Origin: Chitinophagaceae bacterium
Lineage (GTDB): Bacteria; Bacteroidota; Bacteroidia; Chitinophagales; Chitinophagaceae
Direction: 5' to 3'
Assembly (NCBI GenBank): GCA_027486835.1
Contig: JAIXOJ010000191.1
Coordinates: 40,606 to 104,605, forward strand
Length of the DNA: 64,000 nt
A program made the position numbers and the translations under genes. The notes below the pieces were generated by a model, which saw only the letters and a program-made list of their open reading frames with translations, did no database searches and had not been told where the DNA came from. This document shows, piece after piece, positions 1 through 8,826 of this stretch. The first letter of the stretch is position 1. Every line of letters starts with the position of its first letter.

Positions 1-1452
1 ATTGCCTATTCTGACGGTTTGGTAGCTATTACGTTGATGTGGTCCACGATATTTCCTTCATTAATTGCGGTGTTTGTCTATGCAAAAATTTGGAAAAGAG
101 CGGGCATCATCAGTCCAGTGGAGTTTTTAGAAACGAGGTATAATGCCCCAATCAGGCAGTTATTTTCTTGGAGTGGTGTATTGCTCAAGTTGTTGGATGA
201 CATGATTAAGCTCTATTCTATTGGCATATTTGTAACTGCTGCCTCTGGAATCCCCTTCCAAACAGCCGTTGTTTTTTGCGGATTAGTGGTAGCAGTATAT
301 ACGGTTGTGGGAGGATTTCTAGCAGTAATCGTAACAGATGTTTTACAATTTGTCATTCTTTTCCTATCCACTTTCATTTTGGTTCCATTGGCTTACAACG
401 CCGCAGGTGGAATAAGCCACATGAAAGAAGTGATTCCCGCCAACATGAGTTTTTTTAATGGCCACAAGGGTGTCCCTTTTTTTATAGCTGTTTATTACCT
501 CACCATTATAATTAAATACTTAGGCAACTGGACCTTCATTCAACGCTTTTACAGTGCCAAATCAGAATCCGACGGAAGAAAAATTGGGTGGCTTACCGCT
601 GCTTTGTTCCTAGTATTTCCAGTAGTGTTTCTTTTCCCTTCAGTAGCTGCAAGGGTAATTATTCCCGACTTGAAAAACCCCGAAATGGCGTATGTGTCTT
701 TATGCCTTAAACTATTGCCATCCGGTATTATGGGTTTAATGATTGCAGCCATGTTTGCCTCCACCATGTCTGTATTGAGTGCAGAATTTAATGTTACTGC
801 AAGTGTATTAACCAGAGATATCTATCAACGATTATTTAGAAAGAATGCCTTGCCAACGGAAACTTTATGGGTGGCGAGGGTGATGACATTATGTGTTGGG
901 TTGATTGTTTCTTTTGGGGCTTTGTATGTAGATAAACTGGGAGGTGCATTTCAAGTGAACCAATACATTTCTGGTATATTCTCCATTCCGATGATTATTC
1001 CAGTAATCATGGGGGTCATTTTCTGGAAACCCCAACCATGGGGTGCTATTGCCTCCATGTTCGTGGGTATTGGTGTGGGGATTTTCCTCAATTCTCACAA
1101 ACAATTTAGTTGGGAAGTTGCTACCCTTATAGAAGTATTGGCTTGTATCGCTGTATTTCTCTCCTCTGGCTTTTTCCTTTCTTCTGATGAAGCATACAAC
1201 ACTCGGGTGAAAGCTTTCTTTAAAAAGTTAGCTACTCCCGTGGTAAACCTTGCGGAATCGCAGACTGGTGTAACGGGTGCTATCATGTTATTATACGCTA
1301 TTGCTTTTTTCATTACAGGTGCATTGTTTGTCATGATGAGCATCCCTTCCATCGGAAATTCAAGTGGTAAGTTGGCGATGGGTTCTGGTGCAGCATGTAT
1401 TATAGCGGCATTTATTTTTTATACAAAGCGGACAAAAGAAACGAGTGCATAA
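1..1452 (+). CDS. Solute:sodium symporter (SSS family), 5'-truncated
   Basis: The reading frame is open from base 1, so the start lies upstream; 483 codons are visible and roughly the first 50-80 residues of a usual SSS protein are missing. The product is almost entirely hydrophobic helices, an inner-membrane carrier coupling solute uptake to sodium. The segment VVGGFLAVIVTDVLQF matches the GG..AV..TD..Q signature typical of the SSS/SLC5 family, and the stretch around 'FASTMSVLSAEFN' fits its conserved later helix. It is followed, 68 bases downstream, by glucuronate isomerase in the same direction, so the likely substrate is a hexuronate or related sugar acid; that is inference from context, because substrate cannot be read from sequence in this family. 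The alternative is a sugar or carboxylate symporter serving the same pathway. The family call is firm, the substrate is not. Confidence 0.88.
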   Translation: MAYSDGLVAITLMWSTIFPSLIAVFVYAKIWKRAGIISPVEFLETRYNAPIRQLFSWSGVLLKLLDDMIKLYSIGIFVTAASGIPFQTAVVFCGLVVAVYTVVGGFLAVIVTDVLQFVILFLSTFILVPLAYNAAGGISHMKEVIPANMSFFNGHKGVPFFIAVYYLTIIIKYLGNWTFIQRFYSAKSESDGRKIGWLTAALFLVFPVVFLFPSVAARVIIPDLKNPEMAYVSLCLKLLPSGIMGLMIAAMFASTMSVLSAEFNVTASVLTRDIYQRLFRKNALPTETLWVARVMTLCVGLIVSFGALYVDKLGGAFQVNQYISGIFSIPMIIPVIMGVIFWKPQPWGAIASMFVGIGVGIFLNSHKQFSWEVATLIEVLACIAVFLSSGFFLSSDEAYNTRVKAFFKKLATPVVNLAESQTGVTGAIMLLYAIAFFITGALFVMMSIPSIGNSSGKLAMGSGAACIIAAFIFYTKRTKETSA

Positions 1453-1467
1453 AAGTTTTCATTTCGT

Positions 1468-1501
1468 CCCTCTCATTTGGAGAGGAGTTGGGGTGAGGTT
1501 T
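1468..1501. repeat. Dispersed palindromic repeat, copy 1 (variant)
   Basis: A short element in the gap after the symporter. It carries a CCTCTC...GAGAGG stem-loop followed by GTTGGGGTGAGGTTT. It is a slightly diverged copy of the elements at 3793-3831 and 4632-4670. It has no run of T after the stem, so it is not a standard terminator. It resembles a repeat I remember as common between genes in Bacteroidota. Confidence 0.75.
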
Positions 1502-1520
1502 AGCTAAAAGGGTAACAATT

Positions 1521-2921
1521 ATGAAAGGGTTTAACGATAAAGATTTTCTACTAAAAAGCGATTATGGTAAAAGATTGTACCATGAAGTGGCTGCTGCTTT
1601 GCCTATTATCGATCCACACAACCATATTGACACGGCTTCATTGGCTGTCAACAAACAATTTGAAAACATCTACCAATTATGGGTGCAAAACGATCCTTAC
1701 AAGCATCGCGCTATGCGCATTTATGGCATAAGCGAAGCCCTAATAACTGGTAACGAGCCTGATTATGAAAAATTTCGAGCTTGGGCAGAATGTTTTCCAA
1801 GTACTGCTGGCAATCCGTTGTTTCATTGGAGTTGCATGGAACTGAAACAATTGTTTGGTATTGATTGGATATTAAACACCAACAACGCAAAACAAGTATG
1901 GGATATTGCCAATGAGAAACTATCGAAAGGCAATTTTGGCGCTTTGGATATCGTGAAAAGTTTTGGAGTAGAATTGCTGAGTACTTCTGATGACTTAACG
2001 GATACTTTGGAACACCATATTGTATTTGCCAAGCAGCAAAATGGAATTACTTGTTTGCCTTCTTTAAGGGCGGATAGCATCATCAATTTTAATGCGGCTA
2101 ACTTTTTTGCATGGCTCAACCAATTGCAATCGCAAACAGGCGTTTCGGTTACAGATATTGATACTTACCAACTCGCAATTATCAATCGCCTAGATTTTTT
2201 TGACCAAGCTGGCTGTTTGTTAAGTGACCATTCTTTAGACGGAGGCTTTACTTTTTCAGCAGTGACTAAGCTTGATGCTACCGAATTGTTTGCTAATCTA
2301 TTAATTAGTAAGAAATTAGCTGATAATGAACTAGTACAGCTTCAATCTTATTTTTTAGATTTTCTAGGTAAGGAATATGCCAAGCGCAACTGGGTCATGC
2401 AATTGCACATTGGCGCACATCGCTTCACTAGCACGGTATTGCGAAACAAAGTGGGGCCGGCTGGCGGATATGCTTGTATTGGCAATACAGCCCACATTCC
2501 TTCTTTATGTCTTTTCCTTGATGGACTAGACATTGAAGGATTATTGCCCAAAACCATTCTCTATACATTAAACCCTGCCGACAATGCCGCTTTTGCCAGC
2601 CTCACAGGTTCTTACGCTGAGGATGGAGTGAAAGCCAAAGTGCAATACGGCCCGGCTTGGTGGTACAATGATCATTATGAAGGCATTCTTCAACAATTAA
2701 AGGCACTCAGCAGCTATGGTTTGTTAAGCACTTCCATCGGCATGACTACTGATTCAAGAAGCATCGTTTCTTTCATTAGGCACAATTACTACCGCAGGAT
2801 TCTCTGCAATCTTTTAGGCGAATGGGTGGAAAATGGATGGTTACCCAATGATTGGGATTTTGTATCGGAACTGGTGAAAAATATATCGTATCACAATATT
2901 AAAAATTGGCTAACAAAATGA
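1521..2921 (+). CDS. uxaC: Glucuronate (uronate) isomerase
   Basis: A 466-residue protein of the usual UxaC length (about 470). It interconverts D-glucuronate with D-fructuronate, and D-galacturonate with D-tagaturonate, in the cytoplasm. The N-terminal motif IIDPHNHID (His33, His35) is the metal-binding HxH of the amidohydrolase-like fold, and 'NPLFHWSCMELKQLFGI' is typical of the family. The C-terminal part contains TDSRSIVSFIRHNYYRR, which is also characteristic. The ATG at 1521 is the natural start; a weak purine-rich stretch precedes it. The stop overlaps the next gene as ATGA, so the two are probably translationally coupled. With the downstream SDR oxidoreductase and mannonate dehydratase it forms the Ashwell-type route to 2-keto-3-deoxygluconate. 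Confidence is high; preference for glucuronate over galacturonate is inferred from the uxuA-type partner. Confidence 0.95.
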   Translation: MKGFNDKDFLLKSDYGKRLYHEVAAALPIIDPHNHIDTASLAVNKQFENIYQLWVQNDPYKHRAMRIYGISEALITGNEPDYEKFRAWAECFPSTAGNPLFHWSCMELKQLFGIDWILNTNNAKQVWDIANEKLSKGNFGALDIVKSFGVELLSTSDDLTDTLEHHIVFAKQQNGITCLPSLRADSIINFNAANFFAWLNQLQSQTGVSVTDIDTYQLAIINRLDFFDQAGCLLSDHSLDGGFTFSAVTKLDATELFANLLISKKLADNELVQLQSYFLDFLGKEYAKRNWVMQLHIGAHRFTSTVLRNKVGPAGGYACIGNTAHIPSLCLFLDGLDIEGLLPKTILYTLNPADNAAFASLTGSYAEDGVKAKVQYGPAWWYNDHYEGILQQLKALSSYGLLSTSIGMTTDSRSIVSFIRHNYYRRILCNLLGEWVENGWLPNDWDFVSELVKNISYHNIKNWLTK

Positions 2922-3760
2922 GTGAAGTAGGAAACGGAAAGATTGCAGTGGTTACTGGGGCAGGCGGCACATTATGCTCTGCAATGGCTATCAACTTGGC
3001 AAGTCAGGGTTACAAGGTTGCCCTGTTGGGAAGAAGCTTAGATAAGTTGAAAAAAGTGGAAGAAATCATTCTTGCAGAAGGTGGCATTGCCATTTCGGTA
3101 GGTGTGGATGTGTCAGACGAAGCATCTGTTATCGCAGCAAAAGACACCGTTGAAAAAGAATTGGGCGTGTGTACCGTATTGATCAATGGTGCAGGTGGCA
3201 ATCAAAACGATGCATTGACCAATATCACCGAATACGACGAACGGGAACTGCTAGATGATGGTTCTGTAAAAGGGTTTTTCAACCTCAAAATGGACATTTT
3301 CAATTCAGTCATCCAAATCAATACCATGGGTACAGTCATCCCTTGTTTTGTATTTGGACGCAGTATGGCAGCAAACAAACAAGGGAGTATCATCAATATT
3401 GCCTCAATGAACAGCTATAGACCCCTATCCAAAGTGGGTGCTTATGGTATTGCAAAAGCAGGTATCGCCAATTTCACCCAATGGTTGGCCGCTTATTTGG
3501 CTCCCGCGAATATTCGTGTAAATGCTATTGCACCTGGCTTTTTCTTGAATGACAGGAGTAGAAAAATCATGTTCGAAGCAGATGGTAGCCATTCAGCCCG
3601 TGCTAAAAATGTATTATCCCATACGCCTTTGAAAAGATTTGGCGAAGCACCCGAACTACTTGGGTGTATGAATTGGCTAATCAGCGAAGAAGCTGCTGGC
3701 TTTGTAACCGGAATAGTAGTACCTATTGATGGAGGCTTTCTGGCTACCTCTGGCATATAA
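2918..3760 (+). CDS. SDR-family fructuronate reductase (D-mannonate oxidoreductase)
   Basis: A classical short-chain dehydrogenase of 280 residues with the Rossmann signature TGAGGTLC (13-20), the NGAG motif (90-93), and catalytic Ser in IASMNS with Tyr176 and Lys180 in YGIAK. I start it at the ATG at 2918, which overlaps the uxaC stop as ATGA; an in-frame TTG at 2906 is possible but less likely. Between UxaC and UxuA, the missing pathway step is NAD(H)-dependent reduction of fructuronate to mannonate, done by the unrelated UxuB in E. coli. An SDR fills this role in several Bacteroidota and other groups, so the assignment rests on position as well as family. The last segment (FVTGIVVPIDGGF) is the usual SDR C-terminal signature. 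The SDR fold is certain; the substrate is likely. Confidence 0.85.
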   Translation: MSEVGNGKIAVVTGAGGTLCSAMAINLASQGYKVALLGRSLDKLKKVEEIILAEGGIAISVGVDVSDEASVIAAKDTVEKELGVCTVLINGAGGNQNDALTNITEYDERELLDDGSVKGFFNLKMDIFNSVIQINTMGTVIPCFVFGRSMAANKQGSIINIASMNSYRPLSKVGAYGIAKAGIANFTQWLAAYLAPANIRVNAIAPGFFLNDRSRKIMFEADGSHSARAKNVLSHTPLKRFGEAPELLGCMNWLISEEAAGFVTGIVVPIDGGFLATSGI

Positions 3761-3792
3761 AATCAATAAACGGCATAAAATTTCTTTTCAAA

Positions 3793-3831
3793 GCCCCTCG
3801 CCTTTGGAGAGGGGTTGGGGTGAGGTTCAAC
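3793..3831. repeat. Dispersed palindromic repeat, copy 2
   Basis: The element begins GCCCCTCGCCTTTGGAGAGG and continues GGTTGGGGTGAGGTTCAAC. CCCCTC pairs with GAGGGG around a CC-TTT-GG inner stem, giving a compact hairpin with a G-rich tail. It is nearly identical to the copy at 4632-4670. It lies between the SDR gene and the RraA-family gene. Confidence 0.85.
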
Positions 3832-3866
3832 ATTAATCGTAAACAATAAAATAAAAATAAAGGTGT

Positions 3867-4610
3867 ATGAGCGTAGATCAGTATAAAAAGGAAGTAGGGA
3901 TGATGAACCTAGAAAAACTCATCGAAACAAGGGAAAGTATTTCAACTGCCACTTTTCCAATACCTGAAAAGGAATTGCTTTCTCGGTTTGAGCAGTTATA
4001 TACTGGAGCGGTAAATGATGTGTTAAGGGAGTTTTGCCTATTAGATCAGGCATTGCCTAACCATATAATTCCTTTACGGGATTATAGAACGGTGGCTGGT
4101 TTTGCTTTTACGGTGAAAAGTGCACCTAACGTAAAAGTGAAAGGGGAAATGGAGTTTCGTACCCAAATGTTGGATGCAATGATTGAAGATTCATTTGTGG
4201 TTTGGGATACTAGCCGCGATCAAAAAGCTACCTTATGGGGTGGTGTAATGACGGCAACTGCGAAGGGGAAAAAACTAAAAGCAGCTTGTATTGATGGTGG
4301 TATTAGGGATACGCACCAGATTTTAGAAGCAGATTTTCCAGTATTCTATGAGTACAGAACATCAAATGGAAGTTTGGGGAGATGTTTAATTACCCATTAC
4401 CAAATTCCTATTAAAATTGGCGATGTAACCATTAAACCAGGTGATGTGGTGGTAGGTGATATTGACGGGGTATTGATTGTACCAAGAGATATTGCTTATG
4501 ATGTGCTAGTGAGAGCGGAGCAAATAAAAGAAAACGAGAAAACCATTTTTTGTTGGGTAGAAGCAGGTGACTCTGTACAATCTATCACTGAAAAAGGGGG
4601 TTACTTCTAA
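3867..4610 (+). CDS. RraA-family protein (aldolase/decarboxylase-like)
   Basis: A 247-residue protein of the RraA / 4-hydroxy-4-methyl-2-oxoglutarate aldolase superfamily. Family hallmarks are WGGVMTATAKGKKLKA leading into DGGIRD (Arg147 and Asp148, the conserved pair that binds the substrate and the metal in the aldolases), and the C-terminal PGDVVVGDIDGVLIVP (191-206). Catalytic members cleave or decarboxylate branched 2-oxo acids such as oxaloacetate; RraA of E. coli instead inhibits RNase E. The retained Arg-Asp pair favours an enzyme. Its place in a uronate operon suggests a role on a 2-oxo or 2-hydroxy acid made in the pathway, which is inference. The ATG at 3867 follows AAAGG closely; in-frame ATGs at 3900 and 3903, preceded by GGAAGTAGGG, are serious alternative starts and would remove an N-terminal tail of 11-12 residues. 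Confidence 0.85.
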   Translation: MSVDQYKKEVGMMNLEKLIETRESISTATFPIPEKELLSRFEQLYTGAVNDVLREFCLLDQALPNHIIPLRDYRTVAGFAFTVKSAPNVKVKGEMEFRTQMLDAMIEDSFVVWDTSRDQKATLWGGVMTATAKGKKLKAACIDGGIRDTHQILEADFPVFYEYRTSNGSLGRCLITHYQIPIKIGDVTIKPGDVVVGDIDGVLIVPRDIAYDVLVRAEQIKENEKTIFCWVEAGDSVQSITEKGGYF

Positions 4611-4631
4611 GGAATATTGATGTCTCCTTTT

Positions 4632-4670
4632 GCCCCTCGCCTTTGGAGAGGGGTTGGGGTGAGGTTTAAC
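4632..4670. repeat. Dispersed palindromic repeat, copy 3
   Basis: Same element as at 3793-3831, differing mainly at the 3' end (GGTTTAAC instead of GGTTCAAC). It has the same CCCCTC/GAGGGG hairpin and G-rich tail. It sits 21 bases after the RraA-family stop codon and 128 bases before the FAD/Fe-S gene. Confidence 0.85.
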
Positions 4671-4798
4671 TATCAACAGCGTAATCCTATTTAGCACACT
4701 GTTAATTGAAATAATTACAGTAGCAATAATTTGTTGTAGATACGTTTTCATGCCTATCACCTAATACCTAACACTTATTACTTACTACTTCTAAGCAC

Positions 4799-7726
4799 AT
4801 GCTGAATAAGCCATTACATGAATTATCCATTGCCCTTGATGGGGAGTTGTTTTATAATGAAACGGCTCATCATCAAGGGCAATTATTGGCCTATTCCACC
4901 GATGCGTCAGTGTATCAGGAAAAGCCATTGGCTGTTGCGATACCTAAAAATGAGCAAGACATTGTTTTGCTCGTTGCATTTGCCAACCAGCATGGCAAAA
5001 CATTGATCCCACGAGCTGCCGGCACTTCCTTGGCGGGGCAAGTGGTAGGGAATGGTATTGTGGTAGATACTTCTCATTATTTCCAGCAAATCCTAGAAGT
5101 GAATGTGGCGGAGCGTTGGGTTCGTGTGCAACCTGGCGTAATAAGGGATGATTTAAACAAACACTTGAAGCCCTTCGGACTCATGTTTGGTCCGGAAACA
5201 TCCACTGCAAACCGTGCAATGATTGGAGGTATGGTGGGCAATAATTCCTGTGGCCTACATAGCATAGTTTGGGGTAGTGTAAGAGACCATTTATTGGAAG
5301 TAAAAGTGGTGTTAAGTGATGGAAGCTTGGCAACGATCAATGAAAATGTGGCAACGGAAGCCCACGAAAACAAGCCCGAACTTTTAAAACAGATAGAGCA
5401 GGACTTGCTGCTACTATTAAATAATACCCAATCAAAGGAGACCATACAAACCAACTTTCCGAAAAAAACAGTCGTAAGGCGAAATACAGGTTATGCCTTG
5501 GATGCAATAGTATCCATGCAACCAATTAACCCAGATGGGGCAGCCCTCAATCTTTCCAAACTCATTGCAGGTTCAGAAGGCACTTTGGCTATTTTAACCG
5601 AATGCAAATTGCAATTGCTACCGCTACCACCAAAGTTTGCGGCATTGATTTGCGTGCATTGTCGCTCCATAAAAGAATCGCTGATTGCCAATCGATTGGC
5701 ATTGCCTTTTCAGCCGATGTCTTCCGAGCTGGTGGATAAGTGCATTTTAGATTATACCATTGGACATCCTGTATATGCAAGGAATCGTTTCTTTATATCG
5801 GGCGACCCAGAAGCAATATTAATGGTGGAGTTTATGGCGGATTCTGTGGAGGAATTGAACCAGAAATCCCAAGAATTAATTACCGCTTTAAAGGAAGAAA
5901 ATTGCGGTTATGCCTATCCCGTTTTACATGATAATGAAGCCCTTTTGGCTTGGGATTTAAGAAAAGCGGGACTTGGACTTTTGCGAAATGCGGCGGGTGA
6001 TGCCCAACCAGTAAACCTAATTGAAGATTGTGCAGTTGCACCGGAAGACCTTCCTGCCTATATTGAAGACTTACAAAAAATACTGGCTCGATACAACGTA
6101 AAAGCCTCGTATTATGCACATGCTGGTGCGGGCGAATTGCATGTGGAACCCATGCTGGATTTAAAAACCAAAGCAGGTGTTTTTATTTTCAGAAGTATAT
6201 TAAAAGAGACGGCTGGCCTCATTAAAAAATACCAAGGTTCACTTTCGGGAGAACATGGAGATGGTAGGTTGCGTGGCGAATTTATTGGCAGCGTAATGGG
6301 TGAGGAAGTGATGACCCTCTTTAAGGCAACAAAAAGAATTTTTGACCCCAATAATATTTTCAATGCTGGCAAGATTGTCAATACTCCAGCTATGGACACC
6401 CATTTGCGGATGAAGCAGGATTTGCCTCCCATTCAGATTCCTACAAATTTTCAGTTCAGTGGTGATGGGGGCATTCTGAAATTGGCCGAGAAATGTTCTG
6501 GTTCGGGCGATTGCAGGCGAAGTGCTGTGTCCACGGGTTTGATGTGTCCCAGCTATATGGCTACAAGAAATGAATTTGACACTACCCGTGCTAGGGCAAA
6601 CGTGTTAAGGCAATTTTTGGGAAATCCCGACGATGCCAATCCTTTCAACCACCAAGAGATTAAGGAAGTGATGGACTTGTGCCTTAGCTGCAAGGGTTGC
6701 AAAACAGAATGCCCTTCTGGCGTGGACATTACTAAGATGAAAGCCGAGTTTTTACAACATTATTATGATAAAAATGGTACGCCCCTTCGAGCCAAACTCA
6801 TTGGCAACTTTTCTTCCCAAATGCAGTTGGCTGCTATCATGCCCTCGCTGTACAACAAACTCATTACCACTCCTTTTATTGGCAAAAAAATCAACCAATT
6901 AATTGGTTTTCATCCAGAACGTTCCATGCCTTTATTGGAAAAAGAAACGCTTGTAAAATGGGTGGCAGGAAGACCGAAAAGCAAATCTAAATTAAAAAAA
7001 GTCTATCTTTTTGTAGATGAGTTTACCAACTATCTCGATGTGTCCATCGGCAAAAAAACCATCCTATTGCTAGAACAATTGGGCTATGAAGTGCTTATTC
7101 CCAACCATAAGGAAAGCGGCAGGACTTTTTTATCTAAAGGCATGGTGCGCAAAGCAAAAGCAATAGTGAATGAAAACATTCAATTATTGGCACCGCTTGT
7201 TTCCGCTCAAACACCATTGATAGGCATTGAACCCTCTGCCATTCTCACCCTTAGGGACGAATACAAAGATTTGGCAGAACCCGCATTGTTGGAATCAGCA
7301 AAGCATTTGGCGGCAAATACCTATACAATAGAAGAGTTTTTGTATCAAGAAATGCAACGTGGGGCTATTGATCAAACACTTTTTACCAGCGAACATAAAA
7401 CCATTGTTTTTCACTCCCATTGCTACCAAAAAGTGTTGTCTTCTTCAAAATATGCAGCTTTTGTGTTGGGCTTTCCCACCAACTACGAAGTGAAGGAAAT
7501 ACCCTCTGGTTGTTGCGGCATGGCGGGTGCTTTTGGCTACGAGACAGAGCATTTCGAAGTATCCCAAAAAGTAGGCGAGTTGGTTTTGTTCCCCTATTTG
7601 CGCAATGTTGCAAAAGAGGTGGCAGTGGTGGCTGCTGGTACATCTTGTCGCCATCAAATAAAAGACGGCTTGGCCATGAAGGCTTTGCACCCTGTGGAAA
7701 TATTATTCGATGCATTGTTGTCGTAA
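4799..7726 (+). CDS. FAD-linked and Fe-S D-2-hydroxyacid dehydrogenase-like protein (GlcD/GlpC-type fusion)
   Basis: A 975-residue fusion. Residues about 40-215 form the FAD-binding type 4 (PCMH) domain, with PRAAGTSLAGQ (71-81) and GGMVGNNSCG (143-152) as flavin-contact motifs. Residues about 270-535 form the FAD-oxidase C domain, ending in SGEHGDGRLRGEF and FDPNNIFNAGKI. Two ferredoxin-type cysteine clusters follow: CSGSGDC from about 566 with a later C-P, and CLSCKGCKTECPSG from about 628. The C-terminal third has the cysteine-rich CCG domains (PSGCCGMAGAFG near 902, GTSCRHQ later). This layout is that of YdiJ/D-LDH-like enzymes oxidising D-lactate or other D-2-hydroxyacids, usually at the membrane with electrons passed to quinone. 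In this operon it may oxidise a hydroxy acid arising from uronate breakdown. The ATG at 4799 has no obvious ribosome-binding site. Confidence 0.88.
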   Translation: MLNKPLHELSIALDGELFYNETAHHQGQLLAYSTDASVYQEKPLAVAIPKNEQDIVLLVAFANQHGKTLIPRAAGTSLAGQVVGNGIVVDTSHYFQQILEVNVAERWVRVQPGVIRDDLNKHLKPFGLMFGPETSTANRAMIGGMVGNNSCGLHSIVWGSVRDHLLEVKVVLSDGSLATINENVATEAHENKPELLKQIEQDLLLLLNNTQSKETIQTNFPKKTVVRRNTGYALDAIVSMQPINPDGAALNLSKLIAGSEGTLAILTECKLQLLPLPPKFAALICVHCRSIKESLIANRLALPFQPMSSELVDKCILDYTIGHPVYARNRFFISGDPEAILMVEFMADSVEELNQKSQELITALKEENCGYAYPVLHDNEALLAWDLRKAGLGLLRNAAGDAQPVNLIEDCAVAPEDLPAYIEDLQKILARYNVKASYYAHAGAGELHVEPMLDLKTKAGVFIFRSILKETAGLIKKYQGSLSGEHGDGRLRGEFIGSVMGEEVMTLFKATKRIFDPNNIFNAGKIVNTPAMDTHLRMKQDLPPIQIPTNFQFSGDGGILKLAEKCSGSGDCRRSAVSTGLMCPSYMATRNEFDTTRARANVLRQFLGNPDDANPFNHQEIKEVMDLCLSCKGCKTECPSGVDITKMKAEFLQHYYDKNGTPLRAKLIGNFSSQMQLAAIMPSLYNKLITTPFIGKKINQLIGFHPERSMPLLEKETLVKWVAGRPKSKSKLKKVYLFVDEFTNYLDVSIGKKTILLLEQLGYEVLIPNHKESGRTFLSKGMVRKAKAIVNENIQLLAPLVSAQTPLIGIEPSAILTLRDEYKDLAEPALLESAKHLAANTYTIEEFLYQEMQRGAIDQTLFTSEHKTIVFHSHCYQKVLSSSKYAAFVLGFPTNYEVKEIPSGCCGMAGAFGYETEHFEVSQKVGELVLFPYLRNVAKEVAVVAAGTSCRHQIKDGLAMKALHPVEILFDALLS

Positions 7727-7728
7727 AC

Positions 7729-7744
7729 ACGCAATGAATTGCGT
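7729..7744. repeat. Short intergenic palindrome (7-2-7)
   Basis: ACGCAAT-GA-ATTGCGT, followed by CTCTAC, lies 3 bases after the FAD/Fe-S stop and just before uxuA. It resembles a dispersed repeat I recall from Bacteroidota genomes. It has the same 7-2-7 geometry as the core of the array at 14867-15470. There is no T-tract, so it is not a standard terminator. Confidence 0.55.
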
Positions 7745-7766
7745 CTCTACCAAATAAATTATTATC

Positions 7767-8738
7767 ATGAAATTATCTTTTTTATTTTTTGGCAATACAC
7801 CCGACGAAAAATGGCAACTCTGTAACCAGATGGGTATTCAATATGCCATTGGCAAACTAGCCCCAGAAATTACAGGCAAATTACCACCTTGGGATTTAGA
7901 AGCACTTAAAGCGGCAAAAGCAATCTATCAAGCCAATGGCTTTCAGCTTATTGGTTTAGAAGGCGACCAGTTTGACATGAATCGCATCAAATTTGGATTG
8001 CCTGGCAGGGATGAAGACATTGATTTGTACAAAAAGATGTTGGTGAATATGGGTCAACTCGGCATCAACTTGCTTTGCTACAATTTTATGGCGGGCATTG
8101 GTTGGTACCGCACCGAAACCAATCTTTCCGAAAGGGGAGGAGCTTTCGTAAGCGGTTTTGACACAACCATTGCCAATCAGCAACCATTAACCGAATATGG
8201 AATCGTGAGCGAGGAGACAATTTGGAACAACTACCAATATTTTATCCAGCAAGTAATACCCGTGGCAGAACAAGCAGGTGTGAAAATGGCATTGCATCCC
8301 GACGATCCCCCTGTTTCGCCCTTGCGAGGAATTGGTAGAATATTTATCAATGCCGATGGAATAAGAAAAGCTTTGGCACTCACCAACAGCCCGTCCCACG
8401 GATTAACCTTTTGCCAAGGCACATACACCACCATGGGCGAGGATGTACCCGCATTAATTGAGGAGTTTAAAGACCGCATACATTTTGTACATATTCGTGA
8501 TGTAGTAGGTACACCCAATCATTTTAGAGAAACCTTCCACGACAATGGCCCAACGGATATGGTCGCCCTATTCAAAGCCTATAAAGCCATTGGTTTCAAA
8601 GGCCCCATCCGCTCCGACCATGTACCCACCATGGCTGGCGAAAGCAACCAACAGCACGGCTATGCCATGAAAGGCAACCTGTTTGGCATTGGCTATATGA
8701 AAGGAATTATGGAGGCATTGGAAATGGAAATAGAATAA
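7767..8738 (+). CDS. uxuA: Mannonate dehydratase
   Basis: A 323-residue TIM-barrel enzyme of the UxuA family, which dehydrates D-mannonate to 2-keto-3-deoxy-D-gluconate using a divalent metal. Visible family motifs are MALHPDDPP (His near residue 177, metal ligand), LTFCQGTYTTMGEDV, HFVHIRDVVG and IRSDHVPTM. It is shorter than E. coli UxuA (394 residues) but within the range of shorter UxuA homologues. It is the last gene of the uronate cluster and completes the three-step route begun by uxaC and the SDR. KDG kinase and KDPG aldolase, needed to reach pyruvate and glyceraldehyde-3-phosphate, are not in this window. The ATG at 7767 is preceded by an A/T-rich leader and the 7-2-7 palindrome. Confidence is high. 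Confidence 0.92.
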   Translation: MKLSFLFFGNTPDEKWQLCNQMGIQYAIGKLAPEITGKLPPWDLEALKAAKAIYQANGFQLIGLEGDQFDMNRIKFGLPGRDEDIDLYKKMLVNMGQLGINLLCYNFMAGIGWYRTETNLSERGGAFVSGFDTTIANQQPLTEYGIVSEETIWNNYQYFIQQVIPVAEQAGVKMALHPDDPPVSPLRGIGRIFINADGIRKALALTNSPSHGLTFCQGTYTTMGEDVPALIEEFKDRIHFVHIRDVVGTPNHFRETFHDNGPTDMVALFKAYKAIGFKGPIRSDHVPTMAGESNQQHGYAMKGNLFGIGYMKGIMEALEMEIE

Positions 8739-8826
8739 GGTACGGGTAGTTATTATGACTTTGCAATAAAGTCAATCTAATAACATGTCTTTCCTGCAAT
8801 AAACACCCTAGCTAAATTACCTCAGT

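Noticed and set aside
7383..7737. Long overlapping frames on both strands at the 3' end of the FAD/Fe-S gene
   Set aside because: They lie wholly inside the well-supported cysteine-rich domain of that gene and show no motif of their own.
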